Of a stretch of 64,000 nucleotides of DNA, positions 21,957 through 33,300 are shown piece after piece (positions within the stretch are counted from its first letter, which is position 1; each line of letters opens with the position of its first letter). The translations under genes and the position numbers were made by a program. This DNA comes from Pohlia nutans (Eukaryota > Streptophyta > Bryopsida > Bryales > Mniaceae): assembly GCA_022496805.1 (NCBI GenBank), contig CM040092.1:24095649-24159648 (forward strand), given 5' to 3'. The notes under the pieces are model-generated. The model was not told the DNA's origin. It worked only from the letters and a program-made list of their open reading frames with translations, and ran no database searches.

Positions 21957-23075
21957 TAAACTGTCAATCTGGTGTTGGTGTAGTGCATGCACCACAAAGA
22001 CTGCTAATTTATCTTTGCTATTTCCAGCGAATCAAGATCATTACAAGTCTTAGTGCGGGCATGTCAAACACTGTAGATTGGGATTAAAAAATTACGCGCA
22101 ATAGAGGACACATGTAATGGTACATGCTTATTTCATTTTGCACGATATGCATGCAGTTGGAATCTGTTAGTACAAAACATAGAGAAAATATGAGCCCAAC
22201 ACGGGGCCTGAAGGTGTTGACAAACACAGAAATTTCTTGTAGGCTAGAGATGGTAGGGCAAGGACTACTTCCCTGACAAAAACATGTCTCTGTCTTGAGT
22301 GAATTTTGGGTAGGACTGGTAGTAGCTGCCAAATTTGGGAATATTATTGTTCCATTTTCTATTATGGTTATGTCAGGGACAAGTACAAGGTAAAATGTGT
22401 TTGAATTTGATTTTAAAAAGATTATTGTTTTAATCATATGAAAAATACAAGATAATCATTGTATTATGAATTTTGAATTCATTGGCCAAAAGTGCATAAT
22501 GAATTAGAAGATTCATATTTTGCATAATGCACAATATTCCAATTTATAAAATTAACTTTTGATTTCTTTAATGATTAAAATTGTGAATTTTATCAATATA
22601 TTTAAATTTTATTTTTAACAACATATGATAAATATTTCAAGACCAAACCTCTTTATGTTAACAATATATAATAAATATTTCAAGACCAAAAGATTAATGC
22701 AAAAAACGATATTAAAAATCTACCAACATGTTTAGTTCTAGGAAACAATGGGGGAAACCATTTTATTGCTACCAACTTTGACTACTATGTTGGTAGATTT
22801 TGAATAACATTCTTTTGGTGAATCTTTTGGCCTTGAAATTTGGCAATATTTTATTCGTAATTGAATTACAAAATAATTTTTTTATTTTAAGTTTTAAAAT
22901 TTATAGAAACATATTAGTAATGGCAATCAAAGATCTTACCTTATAAATTGAATCTAAATTTCAAAATGTATAACTTTTATTCATGCATCAATTTTCAAAT
23001 ATTCATGTTCATTGCATTTTATAATGCATCATTGCAAAACTGCCCAAATTGAACATAGATGAGGACGTCTAGGGA
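21957..23075. other. AT-rich stretch ending in a TTAA element terminus
   Basis: A TTAA-type element ends at 23079 (GAGGACGTCTAGGGATTAA). Its left end is unclear, near 22440-22480, where sequence resembles 38620-39196 inverted. An inner inverted repeat at about 22720-22800 includes AATCTACCAACAT and its complement. No gene seen. Confidence 0.4.
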
Positions 23076-23161
23076 TTAACCCCTAAATGCCTAAACAATC
23101 ATTTTATAGTTGCTAACCATTTTCTATGTTCTTTCCGGAATTGAATTTTATTTTATTTTTT

Positions 23162-23480
23162 AGAATGAATGATAGAAAGAAAGAAAGAAAGAAAGACATA
23201 TAGGAAAAAAAAAAAAAAAAAAAAAAAAAAAACAAGAAAAAAAGATAGAAAGAAAGAAAAAAAGCAAGAAAAAAAGATAGAAAAAAAGAAAAAAAAGAAA
23301 GAAAGATAGAAAGAAAGAAAAAAACAAATAAAGATAGAAAGAAAGAAAAAAATAAAGAAAGGAAGGAAGAAAGCCAGAAAGCAATAAAGAAAGAAAAAAA
23401 GAAAGAAAGAAAGAAAGAAAGAAATAAATAAAGAAAATAAGAAAATAAATAAAAAAAGAAAAAAAGAAAAAAAGAATCAT
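23162..23480. repeat. GA-rich (GAAA)n tract with a poly-A run
   Basis: About 320 bases of nearly pure purine on the plus strand, built from GAAA units, with more than 25 consecutive A near 23204-23232. Open frames here are artefacts of composition. Confidence 0.9.
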
Positions 23481-23632
23481 TGGCATTGTATAAAGGAATT
23501 TAGTTATAATCAAATACACAAAATTTTATTAAGATGTGAAAAAAAGAGCATCCTAAAAAATCCAATCAAATCCAATCAAATCCATGAAATCTATGAAATC
23601 TACGAAATCTATGAAATCTATAAATCAGAATC

Positions 23633-24460
23633 TCAGTTTGGGCCTGAGTTTGAGTTTGAGTCTGAATCTGAGTCTGTATCTAATAAAGCAAGTTTATCTT
23701 TGATTCTTCTATCAGCTCCTTTAATTTTAGTGTTTATAGTATCTAAATTTTGATCACCGCTTTGAAGAGCCTTTAACGCATTCTCAAGTTTAGAAACAAG
23801 CCTTTGAGAAATTTGTACAGAACTACCGATTCTAGTATACCCCCGTGTTGTTGTTGACTTGGTAGTGCAATGATAATCTGTTTTCCCTCGCCAAATTGCT
23901 TCAACAATCCCATCACATGCTCCAAAATCAATATAGACTTCATAGCTAGGTACAACAAATTCCCCACCATTGCAACTGAATCCATCACTCACTGAGGCCA
24001 ACTTTCCATTTGTTGAATTAGTTGGTGCCCAAATCCCGTAAGTATAAGAATTGTGATCATGATCACAGTGAACCCGATTATAGAAATCATTGTAACTGTA
24101 AGTAAGGTTGCTTGCAAATGTGTTCTCCATTTGTTGTAGATCAACAAACTCCGTTTGCTCCAAATCAGGAACTTTTGCAAAAAGTGCCTCCGTGGCAACT
24201 GTTTTAAATAGCTCTGGAGCAAGCATATTGAATTTTGTTTTGTAAAACCCTGCAATTTTAGAAACCAAACGTTGATCGTCCTCCCATTTTGCAAGCGCTT
24301 CTTTACTACGTTGTACTTTTGGTGCTGGAACATACCGAGAAAAAAGAAGTCCCCGGTCAAATCCTACCCTCCAACCAAGAGCTTTCATGATTCCACCTCC
24401 ACCACGATGAGCTCCATTCCCAGCAATATTGCTTGCCCCCTCAGAAACCTCTGCTAACAT
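23633..24460 (-). CDS. TET/JBP-like 2OG-Fe(II) dioxygenase, catalytic part
   Basis: The double-stranded beta-helix core is well kept. Numbering from the ORF start at 24460: GIMKALGWRVGFDRG (24-37), FASNLTYSYNDFYNRVH (115-131), iron-binding H131-x-D133, YTYGIWAP, a GGEFVVPSYEVYIDFGACDG strand pair, IWRGKTDYHCTT with the distal iron ligand H197, and TRIGSSVQIS with 2-oxoglutarate-binding R210. This layout matches the expanded Tet-like dioxygenases of basidiomycete fungi, where the genes travel with transposons. TET/JBP enzymes oxidise 5-methylcytosine or thymine in DNA. The tail is Asp/Ser-rich. All catalytic residues are present. The protein continues upstream in another frame (24454-24789), with one frameshift at the junction. 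Copying from a fungus or alga is possible but unproven. Confidence 0.8.
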   Translation of the reverse strand: MLAEVSEGASNIAGNGAHRGGGGIMKALGWRVGFDRGLLFSRYVPAPKVQRSKEALAKWEDDQRLVSKIAGFYKTKFNMLAPELFKTVATEALFAKVPDLEQTEFVDLQQMENTFASNLTYSYNDFYNRVHCDHDHNSYTYGIWAPTNSTNGKLASVSDGFSCNGGEFVVPSYEVYIDFGACDGIVEAIWRGKTDYHCTTKSTTTRGYTRIGSSVQISQRLVSKLENALKALQSGDQNLDTINTKIKGADRRIKDKLALLDTDSDSDSNSNSGPN

Positions 24461-24789
24461 AGAAGTAAGTCTTCAAATTTACTATATACCTCTGTGGACA
24501 TTTCCTGGAATGGTGTAAAACAAACTACTAAAGCAATTTCGTTTGTTGCTTTATCTTGAATTACAACTCGGCCATGAGTCAGATGTTTATAAGTGGCAGG
24601 GCATTCAGATAAGAAAGTACCCTTCAATTCGCTTGCGTGCTCGTTTCTACATCTTCGCATTACGTATGGTGTATTAGAAACACTCTTGTGTACAACAGAA
24701 ATCAATCGATCTCGCTTGAGTTTTTTACGTGCTTTCAACTTTTCATCTTGATCTTGCTTACTTCTGCTCCCTCTTTTCTGCTTACCCAT
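24454..24789 (-). CDS. TET/JBP-like dioxygenase, N-terminal part, frameshifted
   Basis: ATG at 24789 begins a very basic segment (MGKQKRGSRSKQDQDEKLKA) that could act as a nuclear signal. Then comes HLTHGRVVIQDKATNEIALV followed by CFTPFQEMSTEVYSKFEDLL. The GRVVIxDK..EIAxVV...PF element is the usual lead-in to the catalytic domain of the fungal Tet-like proteins, so the two ORFs are one gene of about 385 residues. A one-base slip near 24455-24465 separates them. The first part ends at TAG a few codons after the frame change, so this copy is probably inactive unless the slip is a sequencing error. Confidence 0.7.
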   Translation of the reverse strand: MGKQKRGSRSKQDQDEKLKARKKLKRDRLISVVHKSVSNTPYVMRRCRNEHASELKGTFLSECPATYKHLTHGRVVIQDKATNEIALVVCFTPFQEMSTEVYSKFEDLLLC

Positions 24790-24879
24790 GCTATAATCCG
24801 ATATGCAAAACAAATCCAAAAACAATAAAATCAAAAGGTGGTAGTAGTATTTGCAGTATACATGTTATTGTTAATTAAC

Positions 24880-25290
24880 AAAACACCAAAAAAAAAAGGA
24901 AAAAATAAAAAGAAAATAGAATATAAAAAGACAAAAAACATACAAACATACAAAAAAAAAAAAATAGACAAAGAAGACCAAAAAAAAATACAAAAAAACA
25001 AAAAGATAAGCAAACAAAACAAAACAAAACAAAACAAATAATAAGAAAAGAAAAGATAAGGTAAAAAAGACCAAAAATAGAAAATTAATATAAAATATAT
25101 ATAAAAATAACAACACAAAACAAATGAAAAGAAAAGATAAAGAAGACAAAAAATAAGAAAATAAATGAAAATAAATAAATAAAGAGAAAATATAACACAA
25201 AAAAGATAAAACAAAAAACAAACTATCAAAAACAAAACAACACCAAGTAAAAAAAAAGTAAAGAAAATAAAACTAAAAAACTAGAATCCT
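24880..25290. repeat. A-rich low-complexity tract
   Basis: About 400 bases of A with scattered G and C (ACAAAAC, AAAATAAG words). Both-strand ORFs here are compositional. Confidence 0.85.
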
Positions 25291-25610
25291 GTAGTCGGAA
25301 AAGGGAGTTCTAGATTTATATAGAGATATTTACAAATTTCAACTTATTTCTTAGTATTTTCAAAATTAAAAAACTAAAATTGTTTTCATAATCTAATATA
25401 TCTACAAAAACTTTTTGACTAATAAATAAATTTTAAAAAATCTTTACATTTAAAAAATTTAAAGAAAAAGAAGGTTTTTCTAATCTAAAAAATCTACCAA
25501 AAATATCCACTAATTTTTTTTTTCAAATAACTAAATCAAGATAAAAATAAAAATAGTATTTATAAGCTTAAATAACTAAATAAATAAATGAAAATAAAAT
25601 AACTTCACTT

Positions 25611-26060
25611 ATTATTATTATCCCTTAGCCCAATCAATTTATATAAATCAAACCCAATCAATTTATACAAATCAATATTCGTATTATGAAAAGCTTCGTG
25701 AAAATAACATCTCAAACACAAAAAATCACTTCACACATTATTCATACAAATCAATATCCATATTGTAAAAAACACATTATTATTATTCCTTAGCCCAATC
25801 AATTTATACAAATCAATATGCATACCATGATAAGCTGCGTGAAAATAACATCTCAAACGCAAAAAATCATTTCACATATTATTCATATAAATCAATACCC
25901 ATATTGTAATAAACTACATAAAAATAATATTTCAAACATAAAAGTCCAATTAAGTAATACAAATCAATACCTGTACTGTGATAAGTTGAATAAAAATAAC
26001 ACCTTGAACACAAAAACCCTAGTTCAATCAATTCATATAAATCAATATAATCCGAATTCT
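25611..26060 (+). repeat. Minisatellite with CAATCAATTTATACAAATCA units
   Basis: Recurring motif AGCCCAATCAATTTATACAAATCAAT, with spacers containing GTGAAAATAACATCTCAAAC. Three to four diverged units of roughly 80-170 bp (some appear as half-units). Confidence 0.65.
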
Positions 26061-26099
26061 ATTTAACTTTGAAGTCACACACCCAAGCTTTTACATAAT

Positions 26100-26470
26100 A
26101 GTTCCTATTCCAAAGGAACTAGAGTCCACTTCTAGTCTTATTACTTTCTATCCTAATCTTCGATCTCAGTCATAGATAACTAGAGTCTACTTCTAGTCTT
26201 ATTACTTTCTATCCTAGTCTTTGATTTTAGTCATAGATCTTTCTATCATTTACTTCTAGATCTAAAGGTAGTCTACTAGTCTTATTCAAGGCTTAAGTGC
26301 ACTTCATCTTGAGTTGTCTAACACTTGTGCACATGTTCTCAATCTAGAGTAGTCTTAAGTTATCTAACTATTGTGCACATGTTCTCAATCTGGAGTGTTC
26401 TAACTCTAGTGCACTAAAAATGGAGCTGTCTAACTCTAGTGCACAAATTGTCGACTTGTAGTTGTTTAAC
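26100..26470 (+). repeat. Two adjacent short tandem duplications
   Basis: CTTCTAGTCTTATTACTTTC-type units repeat at about 70-bp spacing (26128-26230). TGTGCACATGTTCTCAATCT then repeats at about 57-bp spacing (26325-26395) with degenerate extra copies to 26450. Confidence 0.7.
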
Positions 26471-26967
26471 TGGAAGCCATCTATCTTTATCTACTTTTAT
26501 CCTCTGATTAAAAGTGACATTTTACAATTCTATATCAAATTTATTAATGATTTTCTTTTTACTTTCACTTTGTATCTACTTCTAGTAATTGTTTTATGAA
26601 AAAATTAATATAAACTTTTTTCTTACAAGAATTTATATTTGAAAACTGAGCTCAATTCTTAACATGGCCTTACCATTCAATGAATTTCTAACCCATTCAA
26701 AAAAAAGATATTAATTTCTGAAGTTCTAATTTATCACTGGATTCAACTTCAAAAATCCTCTTTTGCAACTTTGATCCTTATAATCTAAAAATCTATTAGT
26801 CATTTTGCTCTCAAATTTTGTGTTCATATGAAAATTCAAATTGGATATTAGGTCTTACGGTTAAATGATGAAAAAAATAAAAAACATATGATTTCTTTTG
26901 CACCTTCCAAATGCTGCATTTTTCATGGTTTTTTCTAAGAATACAGTCCTGGTCCTTAAGGGGTTAA

Positions 26968-28010
26968 ATACCATTTCAAGATTTGTAATTACGTTGCTTG
27001 ATTCATTGGAAGAAAACTAGAACGTCAACGTAGGTGAATTTGGGACATAGTAGTTAGGGCGGTTGATGACTTGGAAGGAGTTTTCACACTTGGACGTCAC
27101 ATTCGATTAGAAAAACAGAGTATACAATATGTAAAATATTTGTCATTATTGCATCATTAACACTATATAATAATTACAAAAAATGTTTAAATATATTTTA
27201 AATGGAATCTTTTCAAGAAATTTATATTATTTTGGAATATTTTGGAATATTCTAAATATATATTTGAATTCTTTACAACATTTTATGCAATGTAAAAATC
27301 AACAATGATCACAAACACCGGCTCAACGAGTCACCAACAAGTCACTTCACCCAAACATAAATCTTTGAGAATCAATCATTGTTGTTGTATTTAGTTTTAG
27401 AACACCGTTTTCTGTGAGCACCTAGATATAGTACATCTTTGTATGCTCCTAAAATTTCAAACGCTAATCATGGTTTTTAATTTTATGAAAAAGTTTGCAA
27501 TGAATGACCTGTTGGTTTTGTTCAAATATTTCAAAAATCAATTTATGATCAAACCTTATAATCATATAATATATGCAGTAGATTGTTCTGAAAATTGACT
27601 TACATTCTCATGACTAAGTCCTCTTTGAGCTTCAACGACGAAGTTTTCTAGATGAATACCAATCAAGAGATACAACTGTCTTTTTGAAAGCATGACAAGA
27701 AAGTGGTAAAATTTTAAAAATGAGCATGGTCCTTTAACAATAACCTTTAGTTATTACAAAACGCTTAAAATAGGTTTTTATGGTTTTTTACCATTTGGTC
27801 CTTTCAACTTCTTCACTTGAAAACATGTCTTTCACTTGAATGTCATGTAGTCTCATAGTGTCACGAATTGCACATTTTATTGAGTTTTACACTTGATTAA
27901 TTAATCTCACAATTGGATTAATTAATTGAGTCCACGTGTCAACTGGAGAAGATGTACACGTATGAGCATTGCTGTATCAGCGTTTTCCACTTAACTACTT
28001 AATCCCTAAT
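26968..28010. other. AT-rich spacer
   Basis: No gene seen. Fragments such as GGTCCTTTAACAATAACC near 27731 look like eroded TTAA-element ends. Confidence 0.35.
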
Positions 28011-28014
28011 TCTC

Positions 28015-28850
28015 AGAGGATCCGCGTGTCAGCTCTTGGGGTATCAATCGCATCTGGGTATCAATCAAACGCTGGACACTGAAGATCGCCATGCACTCGC
28101 ACTCCGGAGGTCGACACCCGCAAGTCGATCGCGCCGAAGCCAAACTGAAATGCGCACAGAACTCTCGCAGACAGAACCTCCAACCTCCACAAACGGAACA
28201 TCTCAATTTTCTGAAAGCCTTCAAACCCGATCTCACGGAACACAGACTCTCGCCATCGGAACTCTCGCGACACTCACGGAACACAGACCCGCACTCACAA
28301 CACCACACTCACGATCACTCACGAACCCAATCGCCTGCACCCAAGATCGCTGGTCACTCTCTCCTGAGACTCACCAACACTGTCGCACCTGCGCTTGCAC
28401 CACTCCGCCCACAGAACTCCCAAAAAAAAAAAAAAAAAAAGGGAGGAAATTGACCTGCGCCGAAGATGGCAACTGCGCTCGCCAAAATGCACACTCGCTT
28501 GCACCGAAGATCGCCTCGCACTCCGAAGATCGCTCGCGTGACAGAACTCTCGAACCCTCGAAGTCGATCGCTCACGCACTCCGATCCACACACACTCCGA
28601 TCCACAGTCGCCGCTCACTCCGATCCACAGTCGCCGCTCACTCCGATCGACATTTGCACGCAAAACTCAGATTCGCACTCACATTCGATCTCACTCTTGA
28701 TCACTCGCCCTGATCCCTGATCCAAGTGAGAGAGAACTCGAGAGAACTGAGAGAGAGAGACAGACTGAAAGTGAAAGTGAGAGAGACGGACAGCCAGGTC
28801 ACTCACCGCGACACTCAGGCGCCCTCGTCACCAGGCTCCCTCGAGCCAAG
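28015..28850. repeat. GC-rich block with short tandem motifs
   Basis: Composition switches sharply to GC-rich. ACTCCGATCCACAGTCGCCG is directly repeated at about 28598-28650, and CTCGC/ACTCC words are common. A run of about 20 A lies at 28423-28442 and an AG-rich run at 28726-28795. Open frames on both strands are low-complexity and I do not call a gene. It leads directly into the foldback arm at 28853. Confidence 0.5.
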
Positions 28851-28852
28851 CA

Positions 28853-29435
28853 ACCAGGCCCCCCTCGAGTTTGAGGAAGGGCTCGTCAGATCTGGGCCGT
28901 TCATGCATATCGACGGTCCACAGGCGATCTGACAGGTGAGGGGGCTGGGTGAGTTACTGACAGCTCGGCCATGTTGCTCGGCCCATGTTGCTCGGGCCAT
29001 GTACAGTATTTACTTCAGTTTGACCTTATTTACTTGGGCCTAGTTAACTTAGCATACCAGTAGTTAATTCCGGATACGTGATTTGATTTTTTGGAAGGGG
29101 ATTCAGAAAGCTATACACTAAATAGGTAGATTAGTGTTAGATACACTAATTTACATAAACATGTCGTAAGTTTGCAATATTGACCAATTTTTTTACCCTC
29201 TATATTGGTCAAGATGGGGATCTTTCAATAGTATTGAAATCAATGTTTTTGGTAATTTTTTTTTGTCGGGAGTAAAAATCTATAATAGTTTCAAATCTTA
29301 TAATTATCTAACACTAATCTACCTATTTAGTGTAGTGAGTCCAAGAATGACAACCAATTGATGAGGTTTGCATTCTGCCTTCTTTTGTATGATTGATTGA
29401 TGACTATATGCATTCTGCCAATTTATTTTAGTGAT
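28853..29435 (+). repeat. Foldback 1, left arm
   Basis: An inverted copy of 32704-33300, with about 3.3 kb between the arms. The arms are nearly identical and include a GC-rich part (CTCGAGTTTGAGGAAGGGCT) and a 217-bp MITE. Sequence diverges abruptly at TATTTTAGTG (about 29435). Confidence 0.85.
29116..29332. mobile_element. 217-bp MITE with TA target duplication, copy 1
   Basis: Termini CACTAAATAGGTAGATTAGT and its complement, flanked by TA on both sides. Although it starts with CACTA, the 2-bp TA duplication argues for a Tc1/mariner-type MITE. Copies at 32807-33023 and 48778-48994 have exactly the same length. Confidence 0.8.
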
Positions 29436-31322
29436 TCAACACTAATTTCCAAGATGCGTTATGAAATGTTTGATGAATAAGAAAAATGGAGTTAATATAC
29501 ATAGTTAAGTTGTAAATGTCAATTTGAAGATCACATTTGTACGGTTGGATTTATCAATATTTATTAATAAATTGTAATTAAATTTTCAAGATTTTCTTTT
29601 GAAATTCAATTAAAAATCCCAAATTAACCCAGTTTTTATAAAATTGTTTTAATGAATTCATAATAACATACACTTACACGACAATATGATTTCCATTATT
29701 TGATTCAACTTATTTGGAATTCATGTTTAAAGTCTCATTTTTTGAACTAAGGATGAAACTTGAGATAAACCACTTGTGTTGTTTTAAGAAACATCACAAT
29801 AACTTAATTTTAAAAAACCATATTGTACAAATGATAGTCAACTAGTACAAGAACCAAGAGAATTTTGGATGGATGAAAATTGTCCTTGTATATAGTCAAG
29901 AGAACAATTTGAATTTATTCATCCTTCACTATATGGATTCAGGCCCATCAAAAGGTTAAATTCTATATATTATGATTACAGCTGTATGAATTAGGATTAC
30001 AACTGCATGTATTAACTATTAGGGCCGCTTTACACTAGCAATTCAACCCAAAGTGATGTAAACATGGATTGAGATCCTCGCTTCTCATTGATTGAAAGTT
30101 ATTTTTTGAGCCCAACCCCTTTACACCTAGGAGTCGAGCTCAATGCAACCTAGCATTTTTTACATTAAAACTGACAAGCTCGTACACAAGTCCAACTATA
30201 TTCTTTGGTTCATCAAATATGGAGGCCCAAACTTTGGGTTTGGGCTCGAGTGCACATTTCATTGATTTTATATTTCATTTGAAAAAAATAAAAAATTCCC
30301 AAGGCTCATATGGGTTGAAATTTCCAAGTACTGTATAAAATGGGCCCAATTCTTGAACCCAACGCCTTTACGTAAGTAAGCGATGGACCCAACTGAAATC
30401 TTATATTATTGAGTGCTTGAGGTTGGGCCTAAAGCTACTATAGGCTAAACTTTTGTTGCATTGGGCCCAAAAACAACAGGCTTGATTCTTAAATGCAAAG
30501 TAACCTTTAAACATCTAGCCTTTGACTATACTAGAATCATGTTTTACTTGTCACGGTCAATTTGCCACTATAAGTAAGATAAAAATTCTATTTTATTTTT
30601 GAAGTAGATGGATGAAGCCATGTGTCTACTTCATACCATGCTTTTTTCATAAATTTTGGTGAAATTTTGAAATGATTGTAAGGAAATTTTATATCAATTA
30701 CAAAAAATACTCAAAAAGTCCAATTTTCTAACCAAAGGTGTAAGTCACAATAAAGAAAAGTACACCAAATGAAAATCATATGTGTATTTAAATTTAGAAA
30801 CTTGTTTCACCGTGGTAATATCCACCGAACTTGTAACTCCAATAAATAACTCAATTTTTAGAGTTTCTCAAAAATTCAAAGTAGAGGAGAAATTAAATTT
30901 GGTAAGCTTCATTTTTTTTGTTAAGCTCAAATGCAATAGAATTCATTCGTATGGTCTAAGTTTAGTTTAAGCATGAAGAAACAAAAAAAATCCAAAATAC
31001 ACTACATTTTTACAACTCATTTTTACACTATATTTTTATAACTCATTTTGTAGTCAGGACCCATGAAAAATCCAACAATAGCTTGAATGACCATAATTTC
31101 TTGAATGCATCTCGTGAAAAAAGTGTTTAAAAAATCTTTCTTCCAAATCAATGCTAATTTATTTATTTATTTTTATAAATCAACTAGTTTTATTAGTGTG
31201 TTGATGCATGTCATCTTGTTTTACATTTTTCAATCCAACATGTGGAAAGGCCTAATTATTTATATATTGCCCGACATATTGACATGGTTGAATTTTAGTA
31301 GTGTTTTGTTGCATCCATTTTG
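29436..31322. other. Interior of foldback 1, no gene
   Basis: AT-rich. About 29500-29740 resembles family E MITEs (34310-34631) inverted. At about 30020 TAGGGCCGCTTTACACTAGC looks like a transposon end, but I found no convincing partner. No coding region supported. Confidence 0.4.
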
Positions 31323-31682
31323 TAGATAGATAGATAGAAACTCCAGTCCCTTTTTAGCAAGGGGCCGGCGTGAATAAAGTATCTGTTTGTAATGTCAATG
31401 ACCTGGTGCTCACCAGACAAAGGAACATTGGGACAATACTACTCTCCCCTTTCAGGGATGAACACTATAATGACACACTATACTAGTTCCTAGATAGCCA
31501 CTTGAGCCTTGAAGATACCGGACATGGTATCCCCCGAAAGGGCTTTGAGGTACCCATACAACAAGGTTCAATTGGGTGGACTATGGTGGTGAGCACCACG
31601 CCGGCATGGGAAATAGAATCCACAACCTCCTCATTGGGGGCCATGAGCCTTAAGAACCAAGCCAAGGCTTGTGGTGCCTAAT
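31323..31682 (-). mobile_element. tRNA-derived SINE with (TCTA)n tail
   Basis: Read on the minus strand, the head resembles a tRNA promoter: an A-box-like GGCTTGGTTCTTAAGG and a B-box-like GAGGTTGTGGATTCTATTTC. A body of about 280 bp follows, ending GGACTGGAGTTTCTATC and a (TCTA)n tail at 31323-31340. 5'-truncated relatives with the same tail lie at 36381-36490 and 40520-40659, and internal fragments in the foldback 2 arms. It depends on a LINE for movement. Confidence 0.65.
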
Positions 31683-31755
31683 CTATTTTGTACTAATAAT
31701 TGTTGCATCTATTTTCTGGCTTGGAGGTTCCTTTCAATGTATATGTACTGTGCCC

Positions 31756-32328
31756 TTAACCCCTAAACGTCCTCTCTCCAAATTTGAAGAATTTCAAAGA
31801 TGTCTTATAAAATGTAACTAAAAGGGATATTTTGAAGTTAATGTCTCAATAAAGGTTGTACATAATGAATTTTTATTCTACCTATATGGTTAGATCTATG
31901 ATTGTTGGACATCACCAATATTTTTGTATAAAATTTGAAACTTGAAATTCATAATTCTTTTGTAATTTGATTACAAATTTGATATTGACAATTTTTACAT
32001 AAAATTTGTTGTGATTATTTGAAACGTAACACTCTTAGTGTAGTGATTTTTGGATATTTTTTAGTTGCTTAGTTTTATGAGTTGACTTTTTAAGAGCATT
32101 TTTATGCTAAAATCTTTGAAATTTTGAATGAATCACTAGAACATGAAACGAGGCATAATTTTTTCCTAAATCATCCCCTTTCTAATCGGATCACACATGC
32201 ATGAAGTGAACTTCCCATGAAATATATAGTAAAAAATCCACATTGCAAACAGTCAGTGATAGATGAGAAAGTTGTGTATGATTATGTACCTCGTCCACTT
32301 TATGTACGGATGAACATTTAGAGGTTAA
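31756..32328 (+). mobile_element. TTAA-bounded MITE, family D copy 1
   Basis: Starts TTAACCCCTAAACGTCC and ends GAACATTTAGAGGTTAA, 573 bp. Relatives are 38620-39196 (inverted) and about 58510-59030. Confidence 0.8.
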
Positions 32329-32703
32329 GTCATTTTCAATACTAGTGTGTCAAAAAATACTATGATTTTAGAATTCAGAATGTACAAAATACCATTTCTT
32401 AATTTCTTCAATCTTGAAAAATTTACTAATTATGGCTTTCGGATATCACCAAAAACAAAAGACATTCATATAAATTTTTTATTTTCTTTTTGAATGTTGG
32501 TTTGCAAATTTATCAAAAGATGGACATGTATGCTTCAATTCTTTCTTAATTATTTATGAAACTGACTTGTACTTAGGGTACTAGAGAATATTCAATGCAT
32601 TCTCAATCATCTATTAGTTTCAGTTCAATAGAAAGTTTACATTTACATTGGAGTTGTAAACTTAATGCATGCAACTATAATCCTAATACATACAACATAG
32701 TAA
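32329..32703. other. Interior of foldback 1, no gene
   Basis: AT-rich sequence between the family D element and the right arm. Nothing recognised. Confidence 0.4.
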
Positions 32704-33300
32704 TACACTAAAATAAATTGGCAGAATGCATATAGTCATCAATCAATCATACAAAAGAAGGCAGAATGCAAAACTCATCAATTGGTTGTCATTCTTGGAC
32801 TCACTATACTAAATAGGTAGATTAGTGTTAGATAATTATAAGATTTGAAACTATTATAGATTTTTACTCCCGACAAAAAAAAATTACCAAAAACATTGAT
32901 TTCAATACTATTGAAAGATCCCCATCTTGACCAATATAGAGGGTAAAAAAATTGGTCAATATTGCAAACTTACGACATGTTTATGTAAATTAGTGTATCT
33001 AACACTAATCTACCTATTTAGTGTATAGCTTTCTGAATCCCCTTCCAAAAAATCAAATCACGTATCCGGAATTAACTACTGGTATGCTAAGTTAACTAGG
33101 CCCAAGTAAATAAGGTCAAACTGAAGTAAATACTGTACGTGGCCCGAGCAACATGGCCCGAGCAACATGGCCGAGCTGTCAGTAACTCACCCGGCCCCCT
33201 CACCTGTCAGATCGCCCGTGGACCATCGATATGCATGAACGGCCCAGATCTGACGAGCCCTTCCTCAAACTCGAGGGGGCCTGGTGACGAGGCTCCCTCG
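32704..33300 (-). repeat. Foldback 1, right arm
   Basis: Reverse complement of 28853-29435, with a few substitutions and a small indel at the outer, GC-rich end. It abuts the left arm of foldback 2. Confidence 0.85.
32807..33023. mobile_element. 217-bp TA-duplication MITE, copy 2 (within foldback 1)
   Basis: Inverted duplicate of the copy at 29116, with its first base changed from C to T. It is part of the foldback arm rather than an independent insertion. Confidence 0.75.

Larger units (their letters stand above)
23076..26967. mobile_element. TTAA-bounded element or nested insertion carrying the TET/JBP-like gene
   Basis: The left end reads TTAACCCCTAAATGCC. The right end, read inward, is TTAACCCCTTAAGGACC. 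Both have TTAA next to CCCC, like the other TTAA elements here. The 3.9 kb holds a dioxygenase gene, GA-rich and A-rich tracts, and two minisatellites. The edges resemble those of the 0.54-kb MITEs, so an alternative reading is a MITE that received a separate insertion of about 3.3 kb whose own termini I cannot define. Confidence 0.5.

Noticed and set aside
23160..23519. 119-residue Phe/Leu-rich minus-strand ORF
   Set aside because: It is the translation of a GAAA/poly-A tract; amino-acid content reflects composition only.
24831..25235. Hydrophobic membrane-like ORFs
   Set aside because: They arise from an A-rich low-complexity tract and appear in several frames at once.
28036..28713. 225-residue plus-strand ORF in the GC-rich block
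   Set aside because: Low-complexity Ser/Thr/His/Arg content, equal open frames on both strands, a poly-A run inside, and tandem DNA repeats. No domain.
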